A DNA stretch of 7,900 nt from Oscillospiraceae bacterium (GCA_900768735.1 CAAGDZ010000479.1:1-7900), one strand, 5' to 3'; counted from the first letter of the stretch, positions 1 through 6,179 are shown. Numbers and translations: made by a program. Notes: generated from the sequence alone by a model not told the origin.

Positions 1-290
1 CAACCCATTCCCTCCAGCACGTCAGCAACTGCAAGTGCGTTCATTGTTGTTGCAAGCATACCGATATGGTCGGCTCTTACTCTGTCCATGTTCTCGGTGG
101 TGCGGCCTCTCCAGTAGTTGCCGCCGCCGACTACAATGCCTATCTGCGCGCCGACATCGTAGCATTTTTTGATGCTCTTGCAAATTTCCGTAACGGTGGG
201 CATATCAAGACCCATTTTCTTATCACCGGCAAGCGCCTCACCGCTGAGCTTTAAAAGAATACGTTTGTACTTAGGCTGTTTATCCGACAT
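1..290 (-). CDS. pyrH: UMP kinase, N-terminal part (cut by window edge)
   Basis: This is the start of UMP kinase, the cytoplasmic enzyme that phosphorylates UMP to UDP with ATP in pyrimidine nucleotide synthesis. The visible 96 residues begin MSDKQPKYKRILLKLSGEAL. They show the amino-acid-kinase hallmarks of the bacterial hexameric enzyme: KLSGEAL at 14-20 (phosphate-binding Lys14), the glycine-rich GGGNYWRG at 55-62, and the stretch D69-A85 with RADHIGMLATTMNA, which is typical of PyrH. The family is usually about 235-240 residues, so roughly 60 percent lies outside the window to the left. The ATG at 288-290 is preceded by an AAAGGAAA-type ribosome binding site about 7 bases away. The gene follows hom at 112 bases instead of following tsf, which is the commoner neighbour. 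Identification rests on these motifs and is firm. Confidence 0.96.
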   Translation of the reverse strand, partial: MSDKQPKYKRILLKLSGEALAGDKKMGLDMPTVTEICKSIKKCYDVGAQIGIVVGGGNYWRGRTTENMDRVRADHIGMLATTMNALAVADVLEGMG

Positions 291-344
291 AAAATCATTT
301 CCTTTCCGGCGTACCGCCGTATAGATTATTAGTTATTATAATAA

Positions 345-373
345 ATAATATTGACTGAGTTTATACCGAACAA
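345..373 (-). promoter_or_regulatory. candidate pyrH promoter
   Basis: On the minus strand TTGTTC (368-373) and TATTAT (345-350) are separated by exactly 17 bases, and a perfect TATAAT also occurs just downstream at 335-340 without a good -35. The block lies in the AT-rich gap between hom and pyrH and would give a leader of about 45-50 bases. The -35 matches only the TTG half of the consensus, so read-through from hom remains possible. I see no U-tailed terminator after hom. Confidence 0.4.
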
Positions 374-402
374 CGCCCTGAGCCCTGCGCGGTACATTGT
401 CA

Positions 403-1632
403 TCAATAATTCAGAACTCTTATTCTGCCGAGAACCCTTGCGCTCTGCGAAAGTGTGCCGAGCTTTTGTGCACAGTCCTTTTCGCTGATTGCCGATGTCG
501 TAAACGCGAGCTCGTTATCGGGCGCGCCTTTTCTCGTGAGATATGTCACCGCGCCGAAAAGCCCTTCGATAAGTGCCTTATCCGCGCCGCTTACTCTTAT
601 ATAATTTTCACATACTATCTTTTCAAAATCGAGTATGAAATCCTGCTCGCTGTCCTCCCAGTAAAGCGACTTGCTGGAGGTGTTCATCTTGACGGCAACC
701 ACAATATCGGCTACTACAGCGCTTGCCGTCGGGAGCTTTCCTGCGCCCTTGCCGTAAAATACGACGTCACCTGTCGAGTCACCGCGTACAAGTATCGCAT
801 TGAACACATCATTTACGCCCGCAAGCTGGCTGTCCTCATGGATAAACGCGGGGCAGACCATAACGGCTACCTTGTCGTCCTCCTGCCTTGCCGCCCAGCC
901 GATAAGCTTTATCGAGCCGCCGAAGCTCTCGCAGTACGCCACGTCCTCGGGGGTGATGGCTGTAATGCCCTCGGTGTGGATATTATCGGGATAAACGTGC
1001 TTTCCGAAAGCGAGCGACGCTAAGATACAGATTTTTCTGCACGCGTCTATGCCATCAACATCCGCCGACGGGTCGCGCTCGGCGTAGCCGAGCTCCTGCG
1101 CGATTTTCAGCGCCTCGTCAAAGCCCATGTTATCTCTTATCATTTTGGTAAGTATAAAGTTTGTAGTGCCGTTGAGTATTCCCGCGATTTCGTCAATCTG
1201 GTTTGCGGACAGGCACTGATGAAGCGGTCTGATTATCGGTATACCGCCGCCGACGCTTGCCTCAAAGAAGAAGTTGACACCCTTTTCGCGCGCGATTTTA
1301 AGCAGCTCCGCGCCTTTTTTCGCAACAAGCTCCTTGTTTGAGGTAACTACGCTCTTGCCTGCAAGCAGCGAGGATTTTACAAAGTCGTAGGACGGCTTTA
1401 TACCGCCGATAACCTCGACAACAACGCTTATTTCGGGGTCGTTCAGAATAATATTGAAATCCTTTATGAATTTGTCCTTATAGGGGCTGTCGGGAAAATC
1501 TCTCAAATCAAGAATATACTTGATGTCAAGCTCCTGACCTGCTTTTTTTTCAAGGCTCTGTTTGTTTTTATACAGTACCTCTACCGTTCCGGAGCCTACT
1601 ACTCCGTAACCAAGAACTGCTATCTTTGCCAT
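403..1632 (-). CDS. hom: homoserine dehydrogenase, ACT-domain type
   Basis: The enzyme reduces aspartate semialdehyde to homoserine with NAD(P)H, the branch point toward threonine and methionine. In the 409-residue product the N-terminal Rossmann motif GxGxxG is at 8-13 (GYGVVG). TSNKELVAKKG at 97-107 holds the conserved Lys100. The substrate region follows with VGGGIPII (127-134), GILNGTTNFIL (151-161) and ELGYAERDPSADVDGID (180-196). D196 and K200 match the catalytic Asp/Lys pair known in the family (D219 and K223 of the yeast enzyme). Residues about 343-409 resemble a C-terminal ACT domain, known in this family for threonine feedback, and end in RVLGRIRVL. The length is close to the usual ~430. 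The ATG at 1630-1632 has GGAGGA nine bases upstream. The gene appears monocistronic or joined to pyrH downstream. No aspartokinase, thrB or thrC is in view. Confidence 0.97.
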   Translation of the reverse strand: MAKIAVLGYGVVGSGTVEVLYKNKQSLEKKAGQELDIKYILDLRDFPDSPYKDKFIKDFNIILNDPEISVVVEVIGGIKPSYDFVKSSLLAGKSVVTSNKELVAKKGAELLKIAREKGVNFFFEASVGGGIPIIRPLHQCLSANQIDEIAGILNGTTNFILTKMIRDNMGFDEALKIAQELGYAERDPSADVDGIDACRKICILASLAFGKHVYPDNIHTEGITAITPEDVAYCESFGGSIKLIGWAARQEDDKVAVMVCPAFIHEDSQLAGVNDVFNAILVRGDSTGDVVFYGKGAGKLPTASAVVADIVVAVKMNTSSKSLYWEDSEQDFILDFEKIVCENYIRVSGADKALIEGLFGAVTYLTRKGAPDNELAFTTSAISEKDCAQKLGTLSQSARVLGRIRVLNY

Positions 1633-1678
1633 ACTGACCGGTCCTCCGTTTTTCTTCTGTTCGATTTATACGAATTAA

Positions 1679-1707
1679 AGTATACCATATTTCGCGGAAA
1701 GTTACAA
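1679..1707 (-). promoter_or_regulatory. hom promoter (sigma-A type)
   Basis: The minus strand carries TTGTAA (1702-1707), a 17-base spacer and TATACT (1679-1684). Transcription would start near 1672, leaving a leader of only about 40 bases. That is too short for a T-box or other riboswitch, so I infer that any attenuation control is absent and regulation is either at the promoter or by ACT-domain feedback on the enzyme. Confidence 0.75.
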
Positions 1708-1796
1708 GAGTTTTTTTCACATTTATCAAAAATTGCGGCAGAGCGCACAACAGTGCGAATAAAACGGACATTTCCATAACAAATTTTTAAAATACG

Positions 1797-1833
1797 AAAA
1801 AATCCCCTGCGGCGGATTTACCGCCGCAAGGGG
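1797..1833 (-). terminator. intrinsic terminator of the GH5 gene
   Basis: Read on the minus strand, a GC-rich stem pairs 1821-1833 with 1804-1815 (GCGGCGG with CCGCCGC, then CCCC with GGGG, with one bulged base). The loop is 5 bases, followed by an A and six consecutive T (1797-1802). It begins 12 bases after the GH5 stop codon and insulates hom from the GH5 transcript. There is no T-run on the plus strand, so it is directional. Confidence 0.9.
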
Positions 1834-1844
1834 TGATGTTATGC

Positions 1845-3350
1845 TCACGCACCGAGTGAGCCTCTTATTTTTTCAGCAAGCTTCTCTATCAGCGCCTTGT
1901 CGGTTGCGTTCTTAACCTCGCATTTTGTACGTGAGTAGAAATTGTTATTTGTATCCCAGAGCACAGGCACAAAGCCGTAGTCGAGTAGCTTATTGAACAT
2001 GATTTCAAGGCACTCGGTCGAGGTCTTACTCTTTGCGGAGGACGCAAAGTTGCTCTTTGGATAAATCGATGTTACCTCGCCGATAAATACCGGTATGCCT
2101 TTATCGGTAAACGCCTTTTTCAGCAGCTCGCACTGGCTTTCGGTATATTTCAGCCATTCACTTCCGCCTATCTTATTACTCCAGTACATAGCGTTGTCAA
2201 CATAGTGTACCGAAACCATAAGCCTGTTCTTGACGGTATCTGTCGGCACAACAAAGCTATTAGAGGTCGTAAGGTCGATATTCGTCCAGTAGCCGGACAC
2301 TATAAGCACACGATCCTTGTTCTTTCCGCCGGTGGCTCTTACTGCGTCAACAAAGGTCTGATTGAGCGCATTTGTAAGCGCGTAGCCGTCGCTGCGGCTC
2401 AGCTCCGTCAGATTTCCCTTTTCGTCGAACTGATTTCCGCCGAGGTATTCGTTATAGCCCTCGAAAATGACGGTGTAGGGATAATCCTTGAAGTAGTCGG
2501 CTATCTGAGTCCAGAGGTGATTGAAGATTTTCTCGCAGTCGGCAAGCGAGTTTCTCCTGATGATAAATTCGTCAAAGTGGTGGATATTTATTACCGCGTA
2601 CATATCCGCCTTTCGGCAATAGTCCACTATCTCGCGAACTCTTTTCAGATAAGCGGGGTTTATTGTATATGTACCGTCGTTTTCCATCATATTGCCCCAG
2701 AAAACCGGAATACGAACGGTATCAAAGCCCGCCTTTTTCATTCCGTCTATAATCTTCTGAGTGGTGACCGGTGCGCCCCAGCAGGTCTCATAATCGGACG
2801 GGGTGTTGCTGCCGAGCTTCGGTATCCACTTGTAGGTTATTTTTTCACAGTTGGTCGCGTTATACGCCTCCATTGTGTTACCGAGATTGATTCCAAGTCC
2901 CATGTTCTGTGCAACGTCAGCCGCTGTCATACTTACGTCGGTCGGTTCAGGTACGTCGGTGCGGCTTTCATCCGTGCTTTTCGTCGTTGACGCAGTAGTC
3001 TGAGGCTTTGCGGTCTGTGTCACGGTGGTTTTGGGCTTTGTGGCCTCGATCACAGTGGTCTTGGGCTTTGTAGCCTCGGTCGCGGAGGTTTCAGGCTTTG
3101 TAGCTTCGGTCGCGGTAGTCTCTGGCTGTGAGCTTTCGGGCGCAGAGCTTGTTTCTCCCTGACTTGCAGCCGTCGTACCGACTGTACTTACAGCGCTGTC
3201 GGTGCTTCCGGTGCTATCGGTGCTGTCCGAAATGCTTTCGCTCACCGAGCTGTCGGTGGTGTCTGTAACGGAGCTGTTATCCGATGACGAGCAGGCTGTA
3301 GAAAACAGCATAGCCATGCAAAGTGCAAGCGCCATAATTCTTTTCCTCAT
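1845..3350 (-). CDS. GH5-family endoglucanase-like lipoprotein
   Basis: This is a 501-residue exported glycoside hydrolase, probably cleaving beta-1,4-glucan or a related plant polysaccharide at the cell surface. A signal peptide (basic MRKR, then a hydrophobic segment) ends in FSTAC. Cys20 fits a lipoprotein modification site, although the -3 residue is Ser and not the usual Leu. Residues 21-140 are a low-complexity Ser/Thr/Asp/Glu linker containing four 10-residue repeats. The catalytic domain runs from about 145 to 497: NMGLGINLGNT (149-159), ETCWG (188-192), TVRIP with Arg213, NIHHFDEF (255-262), acid/base FEGYNE (Glu301), VHY (381-383), nucleophile VFIGE (Glu425) and VPVLWDTNN (461-469). 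Both catalytic glutamates are present. I see no carbohydrate-binding module and no dockerin, so it is probably not cellulosomal. The ATG at 3348-3350 follows GGGAAGGA eight bases away. GH5 membership is firm; the subfamily (GH5_4-like) and exact substrate are inference. Confidence 0.92.
   Translation of the reverse strand: MRKRIMALALCMAMLFSTACSSSDNSSVTDTTDSSVSESISDSTDSTGSTDSAVSTVGTTAASQGETSSAPESSQPETTATEATKPETSATEATKPKTTVIEATKPKTTVTQTAKPQTTASTTKSTDESRTDVPEPTDVSMTAADVAQNMGLGINLGNTMEAYNATNCEKITYKWIPKLGSNTPSDYETCWGAPVTTQKIIDGMKKAGFDTVRIPVFWGNMMENDGTYTINPAYLKRVREIVDYCRKADMYAVINIHHFDEFIIRRNSLADCEKIFNHLWTQIADYFKDYPYTVIFEGYNEYLGGNQFDEKGNLTELSRSDGYALTNALNQTFVDAVRATGGKNKDRVLIVSGYWTNIDLTTSNSFVVPTDTVKNRLMVSVHYVDNAMYWSNKIGGSEWLKYTESQCELLKKAFTDKGIPVFIGEVTSIYPKSNFASSAKSKTSTECLEIMFNKLLDYGFVPVLWDTNNNFYSRTKCEVKNATDKALIEKLAEKIRGSLGA
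3006..3125 (-). repeat. four 30-bp tandem repeats coding the linker of the GH5 protein
   Basis: Residues 76-115 of the GH5 protein are four imperfect decapeptides of the form P-x-T-[TS]-[AV]-x-[EQ]-[AT]-[TA]-K, with a decayed fifth copy after residue 115. The DNA shows the same 30-base periodicity (repeated gggctttgtagcctcggtc-like units on the plus strand). Such Thr/Pro linkers space a catalytic domain from the membrane or wall and are often extracellularly glycosylated in Gram-positives. The copy number may vary between strains. Confidence 0.85.
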
Positions 3351-3394
3351 AGATTTATTCCTTCCCTTTTCCGCTATACGGATTTTATAAATCT

Positions 3395-3423
3395 ATTTTA
3401 GCATAAGCATCCGGAATAATCAA
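3395..3423 (-). promoter_or_regulatory. promoter of the GH5 gene with extended -10
   Basis: The minus strand shows TTGATT (3418-3423), a 17-base spacer and TAAAAT (3395-3400), with TGC immediately before the -10, which is the TGn extended -10 form. The start would fall near 3388, giving a leader of about 38 bases before the ATG at 3350. No separate operator is obvious. Confidence 0.72.
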
Positions 3424-3426
3424 CCC

Positions 3427-3467
3427 AAAAAGGTGATTATCCGCAAAATTTTTAACGGAAAATCACC
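3427..3467 (-). terminator. terminator of the TetR-ABC operon
   Basis: On the minus strand a 12-position stem (3456-3467 with 3432-3443, arms GGTGATTTTCCG and CGGATAATCACC, one T-T mismatch) encloses a 12-base loop and is followed by five T (3427-3431). It lies about 150 bases after the permease stop codon and just before the GH5 promoter, separating the two transcription units. The long AT-rich loop makes it a moderate hairpin. Confidence 0.7.
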
Positions 3468-3470
3468 CTT

Positions 3471-3502
3471 CAGCTTGTCGAAAAGACTTTTTCGACAAGC
3501 TG
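3471..3502. repeat. perfect 14-bp hairpin, intergenic
   Basis: CAGCTTGTCGAAAA (3471-3484) and its exact complement (3489-3502) flank a 4-base loop. The stem is symmetric and lacks a following T-run on either strand, so it is not a standard terminator. It could be an RNA stability or processing element, an accessory terminator stem, or one copy of a dispersed palindromic repeat. The sequence is certain but the role is unknown. Confidence 0.7.
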
Positions 3503-3503
3503 A

Positions 3504-3525
3504 GGACGCACCATTTTGCGCGTCC
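3504..3525 (-). repeat. 8-bp hairpin next to the 14-bp stem
   Basis: GGACGC (3504-3509) pairs with GCGTCC (3520-3525). On the minus-strand RNA a G-U and one further C-G pair extend it to 8 bp with a 6-base loop. The G-U pair works only in the minus-strand transcript, which suggests the structure is used in RNA read in that direction, i.e. the 3' untranslated region of the permease operon. Confidence 0.5.
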
Positions 3526-3542
3526 TTTACAATTGTATTAAA

Positions 3543-3570
3543 TTGACATATTAAATTTATCTTATATAAA
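3543..3570 (+). promoter_or_regulatory. orphan plus-strand promoter candidate
   Basis: A perfect TTGACA (3543-3548), 16-base spacer and TATAAA (3565-3570) occur on the plus strand. No plus-strand gene follows; a transcript starting near 3577 would run antisense into the 3' end of the permease gene. The region is AT-rich, so chance occurrence is possible, but the exact -35 is notable. Confidence 0.4.
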
Positions 3571-3620
3571 CAAGCATAATACCGGTATATAAAGCAGAAT
3601 TATCCGCATAGCCATAAGCT

Positions 3621-4409
3621 TTATGAAAAAATATCCTTACTCATATATTTCAGATACCCCGCCGCCGCTGCTACCGCCGCTGTCCCCGCGCCGAGCGCCA
3701 AAAGTCCCGCATCAGCCTGCGAGGTAGAGATTATTTCCGAGGCGTCACAGTACGCATAAGGCGTTATGTATTTTAAAAACGACGCCTGCTCGCTGATGTT
3801 GCGGATAATGTTCATAAAATACAGCGCGAGTGGCAGACCGAGTCCGATACCGATACTTCCGCGCCTGATAAAGGCAGATATACCGAAACATACGCAGGAA
3901 ATTTCAATCTGCATTACAAGATAAGCCGCATGAAGAAGAACAAGCTTTTGCATGTCGAATGTCTCACCGACAACCGAGGCCGACAAAAGGCTTACAGCGA
4001 CAATCACTATATTCATCACAATAACCCGTGCAAGCACCGACAAAAGCTTTTGTGTCAGCACCGATACTCTGCTTATAGGGTGGGTCAGCAAAAACTCCGC
4101 AGTATGCTCCTTTTCCTCTCCCGAAAGTGCCGATATTCCGCACAGCGCCGCAAAAAATCCTCCGCCAATACCGAGTATATTGCCGCACTCTATACCGTAA
4201 AATCCCATAAGCTCGCCGAAGCTGAGCCTATCCATGCCGAACGCCGCGGTAAATCCGCCCATATTGGCAAAAACGCTGCTGACCTCGTCCATCTCGTTTT
4301 TCATCTCAGGGAACATGATTATACATATAAACAGCAAGAACGAAATCGCACCCGTCCATATACACCATGCTTTTACCGACTGTCTTAATTCCTTTGCAAA
4401 AACCGTCAT
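3621..4409 (-). CDS. ABC-2 type transporter permease
   Basis: This is the membrane subunit of the ABC exporter whose ATPase is encoded immediately upstream. The 262-residue protein has about six hydrophobic segments: 15-33, 76-95, 121-145, 156-180, 184-202 and 235-253. Between the second and third lies SGEEKEHTAEFLLTHPISR (96-114), the conserved cytoplasmic element of ABC-2 permeases (E...TAEFLLTHPISR...K) that is thought to contact the ATPase. A dimer of this subunit with two ATPases would form the pore. Its ATG shares the four bases ATGA with the ATPase stop, so translation is probably coupled; the upstream GGA is poorly spaced, which fits coupling. The substrate is not readable from sequence. 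ABC-2 systems with a TetR regulator commonly export drugs, peptides or lipids, but that is inference here. Confidence 0.88.
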   Translation of the reverse strand: MTVFAKELRQSVKAWCIWTGAISFLLFICIIMFPEMKNEMDEVSSVFANMGGFTAAFGMDRLSFGELMGFYGIECGNILGIGGGFFAALCGISALSGEEKEHTAEFLLTHPISRVSVLTQKLLSVLARVIVMNIVIVAVSLLSASVVGETFDMQKLVLLHAAYLVMQIEISCVCFGISAFIRRGSIGIGLGLPLALYFMNIIRNISEQASFLKYITPYAYCDASEIISTSQADAGLLALGAGTAAVAAAAGYLKYMSKDIFS

Positions 4410-5311
4410 GCCTTTTCACCGTCCTTTACATTGGCGCGATTATCGCTCTCATAATAGTGCATGAATATCTCGTCAAGTCCCGGCTCTGCCACGGTCATAT
4501 CATATATCGGGAGCTTCTGTGCAATACTCAGCAGCAGCTTTATATCTCCGCTGTAAAGAAAGCTTACACTGTCGCCGGTCGATTCGGCATTTCTCGCCCC
4601 AAGCTCAGCCGGTACGGTCTTTACACCATGGAGAGTGACGCGCTTCGCACTGGTTTTAGAGAGGTTTTCCACGCTGTCAAGGGCAATCAGTCTGCCGTCC
4701 TTAATTATTGCGGCACGGGAGCAGTTTTTCTGTATTTCGGACAATATGTGTGAGGACAGAAAAATCGTAGCACCCTCGCTGTGCCGCTCTTTTAAGATGT
4801 CGAAAAACTCCTTTTGAATAAGCGGGTCAAGTCCGCTTGTAGGCTCGTCTAATATGCACAGTTTCGGCTTATGCTGTAAGGCGCAGACAACAGACACCTT
4901 TTTGCGGTTTCCGAGTGAAAGCTCGTCAACGCGTTTTGCGGTGTCAAGACCCAGCCTTTCGCAAAGCGACTCTGCCTCTTTTCCGCAGTCGGCTTTGCGA
5001 AGCTTTGCCGACAGCGCGATAACATCGCGCACTCTCATTCCCCCGTAGAAAAATGCCTCGGACGGCATATAGCCTATATCGGCAAGTATTTCCTTTTTCT
5101 GCTTTACAATATCCTTTCCGAATATCTCGGCTCTGCCGGATGTAGGATAGATAAGTCCCAGCAGAGTGCGTATGGTAGTGGATTTTCCGGCGCCGTTAGG
5201 TCCGATAAAGCCGAAAAACTCGCCCTCGCAAACGTCAAGGTCAAGATTTATTATCCCGCGGCTTTTGCCGTAGCTTTTTGTAAGACGGTCGGCAGATATA
5301 ACGCTCATCAT
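4406..5311 (-). CDS. ABC transporter ATP-binding protein
   Basis: The 301-residue nucleotide-binding subunit powers the adjacent permease by ATP hydrolysis on the cytoplasmic face. It has Walker A GPNGAGKST (37-45), a Q-loop position reading IGYMPSE (79-85) with Ser where Gln is usual, a signature LSLGN (131-135) instead of LSGGQ, Walker B LCILDEP with D-loop SGLDP (151-163), and the switch His188 in SSHIL. Residues from about 210 form the C-terminal extension typical of ABC-2 exporter ATPases and include EPGLDEIFMHYY (276-287). Two ATG codons are adjacent. The second (5306-5308) lies 7 bases from an AAGGGG ribosome binding site and may be the real start, giving 300 residues. Either start overlaps the TetR stop codon. 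Walker residues are intact, so it should be active. Confidence 0.95.
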   Translation of the reverse strand: MMSVISADRLTKSYGKSRGIINLDLDVCEGEFFGFIGPNGAGKSTTIRTLLGLIYPTSGRAEIFGKDIVKQKKEILADIGYMPSEAFFYGGMRVRDVIALSAKLRKADCGKEAESLCERLGLDTAKRVDELSLGNRKKVSVVCALQHKPKLCILDEPTSGLDPLIQKEFFDILKERHSEGATIFLSSHILSEIQKNCSRAAIIKDGRLIALDSVENLSKTSAKRVTLHGVKTVPAELGARNAESTGDSVSFLYSGDIKLLLSIAQKLPIYDMTVAEPGLDEIFMHYYESDNRANVKDGEKA

Positions 5312-5925
5312 TCTTCCCCTTTTCTTAAATAAAGTTTTTTCCAGAACTCAATCATTGCGGCAAAATCCCGCTCCATCTCGTCTGCATCAAGCCTGCCCTG
5401 CCGCAGCTTTTCCCACAGATACCCCTCGGACGCAAGATACATATCGGTGTACATCATGTGCAGGTCAAGCCCCGGTATCAGCTGGTCGGGATTTATTTTA
5501 AGCAGCTTCTCATTTGCTTTAAACGAAGCGGTGCGCCCTATCATTTCCAATATTGCGCCTTGCACCTCCTCATCGGTTTCAAAATAGGCTTTTATAGTGA
5601 ATGCGGCAAGGTCGGGATACTTTTTCATCAGCGCAACCTTTGCTTTAAGTCCTGTCAGCATACTGTCAAAAATATCCGCCTGCTCATTACAGTGAAATTC
5701 ATGAAGATACTTATAGGTGGTTTTTGACGCGTTACTGATCAAAAACAGATACAGCTCCCTTTTATTTCTGAAATAGTGAAATAACAGCGATTTACTTATA
5801 CCCGCCTCGGCGGCTATCTCGCTGACGGGGCTTTTTCTGTAAGAGTTATGGGCGAACACACGATACCCCGCGTTTATTATTGCAAGCCGTTTTTCCTCTG
5901 GCAATGAGAAGAATTTCTCGTTCAT
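5308..5925 (-). CDS. TetR-family transcriptional regulator
   Basis: This is a 205-residue one-component repressor that heads the operon and most likely controls it. The N-terminal TetR DNA-binding domain spans about 10-60, with helix-turn-helix SEIAAEAGISKSLLFHYF (35-52) followed by the family's NKREL (54-58). The remaining part is a helical ligand-binding/dimerisation domain with no recognisable ligand signature. An upstream ATG at 5995-5997 would give 229 residues, but it lies inside the promoter. I chose the ATG at 5923-5925, which has a perfect AAGGAGGTG six bases upstream and begins MNEKFFSLPEEKR, as TetR proteins usually do. Its stop overlaps the ATPase start. The inducer is unknown; by analogy with similar operons it may be a molecule exported by the neighbouring ABC pair. 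Confidence 0.93.
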   Translation of the reverse strand: MNEKFFSLPEEKRLAIINAGYRVFAHNSYRKSPVSEIAAEAGISKSLLFHYFRNKRELYLFLISNASKTTYKYLHEFHCNEQADIFDSMLTGLKAKVALMKKYPDLAAFTIKAYFETDEEVQGAILEMIGRTASFKANEKLLKINPDQLIPGLDLHMMYTDMYLASEGYLWEKLRQGRLDADEMERDFAAMIEFWKKLYLRKGEE

Positions 5926-5930
5926 AATGC

Positions 5931-5939
5931 ACCTCCTTA
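5931..5939 (-). promoter_or_regulatory. ribosome binding site that fixes the tetR start
   Basis: Minus-strand AAGGAGGTG is a near-perfect anti-16S match ending 5-6 bases before the ATG at 5925. It outweighs the upstream in-frame ATG at 5997, which lies upstream of the predicted transcription start. Confidence 0.9.
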
Positions 5940-5945
5940 ACCCTG

Positions 5946-5985
5946 CGGTCAATCTCATTATAATACCGTTGACCGTTTTTGAGAA
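5946..5985 (-). promoter_or_regulatory. TetR-ABC operon promoter with overlapping inverted-repeat operator
   Basis: The minus strand has TTCTCA (5980-5985), a 17-base spacer and a perfect TATAAT (5957-5962). Arms CGGTCAA (5969-5975) and TTGACCG (5946-5952) form a perfect 7-bp inverted repeat separated by 16 bases that contain the -10. A TetR dimer bound there would block RNA polymerase, so negative autoregulation is the natural reading. The promoter is well supported; its use as operator is inferred from symmetry and position. Confidence 0.72.
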
Positions 5986-6029
5986 GACCCTTTTCAAAAT
6001 TTTATCCGTTCTTAATTATAAATATAAAA

Positions 6030-6050
6030 GGCGCTGTAAAAAAACAGCCA
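6030..6050. repeat. left terminal inverted repeat of the IS
   Basis: This 21-bp sequence is exactly complementary to 7844-7864. Within it GCTGT and ACAGC pair around an A-tract, so each end can also fold on itself. It lies downstream of the transposase gene. Confidence 0.93.
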
Positions 6051-6052
6051 CG

Positions 6053-6091
6053 AAAAAGCCGAGATTTCCAAAATCAAGAAATCTCGGCTTT
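6053..6091 (-). terminator. hairpin terminator inside the left IS end
   Basis: A perfect 14-bp stem (6055-6068 with 6078-6091, core GCCGAGATTTC) has a 9-base loop. Read on the minus strand it ends in five T (6053-6057), a good intrinsic terminator for transposase messages before they enter the TetR promoter region. On the plus strand it ends in only three T. Confidence 0.82.
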
Positions 6092-6153
6092 AGTTATGCC
6101 TTTTCAAAAAAAGTAAACTGTTAATATCTAAATTTTGTGTACAGCAAACACAC

Positions 6154-6179
6154 CGGCAAAAAATCAGTGTTTTTTGCCG
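6154..6179. repeat. hairpin after the transposase stop
   Basis: CGGCAAAAAA (6154-6163) and TTTTTTGCCG (6170-6179) form a perfect 10-bp stem with a 6-base loop, 26 bases beyond the transposase stop. There is no separate T-run after it, so it is more likely a stability or accessory terminator stem than a classical terminator. Confidence 0.6.

Noticed and set aside
66..254. 62-codon plus-strand frame at the left edge
   Set aside because: Antisense to pyrH, whose minus-strand translation is unambiguous.
361..400. Possible terminator between hom and pyrH (TACCG/CGGTA with inner CGC/GCG)
   Set aside because: Short interrupted pairing, long loop and no T-run on the minus strand.
397..1023. 208-codon open frame on the plus strand
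   Set aside because: It lies wholly opposite hom, has no homology-like motifs and no ribosome binding site; a shadow of the coding strand.
1568..1777. 69-codon minus-strand frame upstream of hom
   Set aside because: It runs over the hom promoter and ribosome binding site and overlaps hom in another frame; no recognisable product.
2205..2990. 261-codon open frame on the plus strand
   Set aside because: Antisense to the GH5 catalytic domain, whose motifs prove the minus-strand frame; no start signals.
3006..3125. 30-bp repeats considered as a CRISPR-like array
   Set aside because: The units are contiguous without spacers and stay in frame inside the GH5 linker, so they are coding tandem repeats.
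5926..5997. 24-residue N-terminal extension of the TetR protein from an upstream ATG
   Set aside because: The extension covers the promoter and operator, and a perfect ribosome binding site marks the downstream ATG at 5925.
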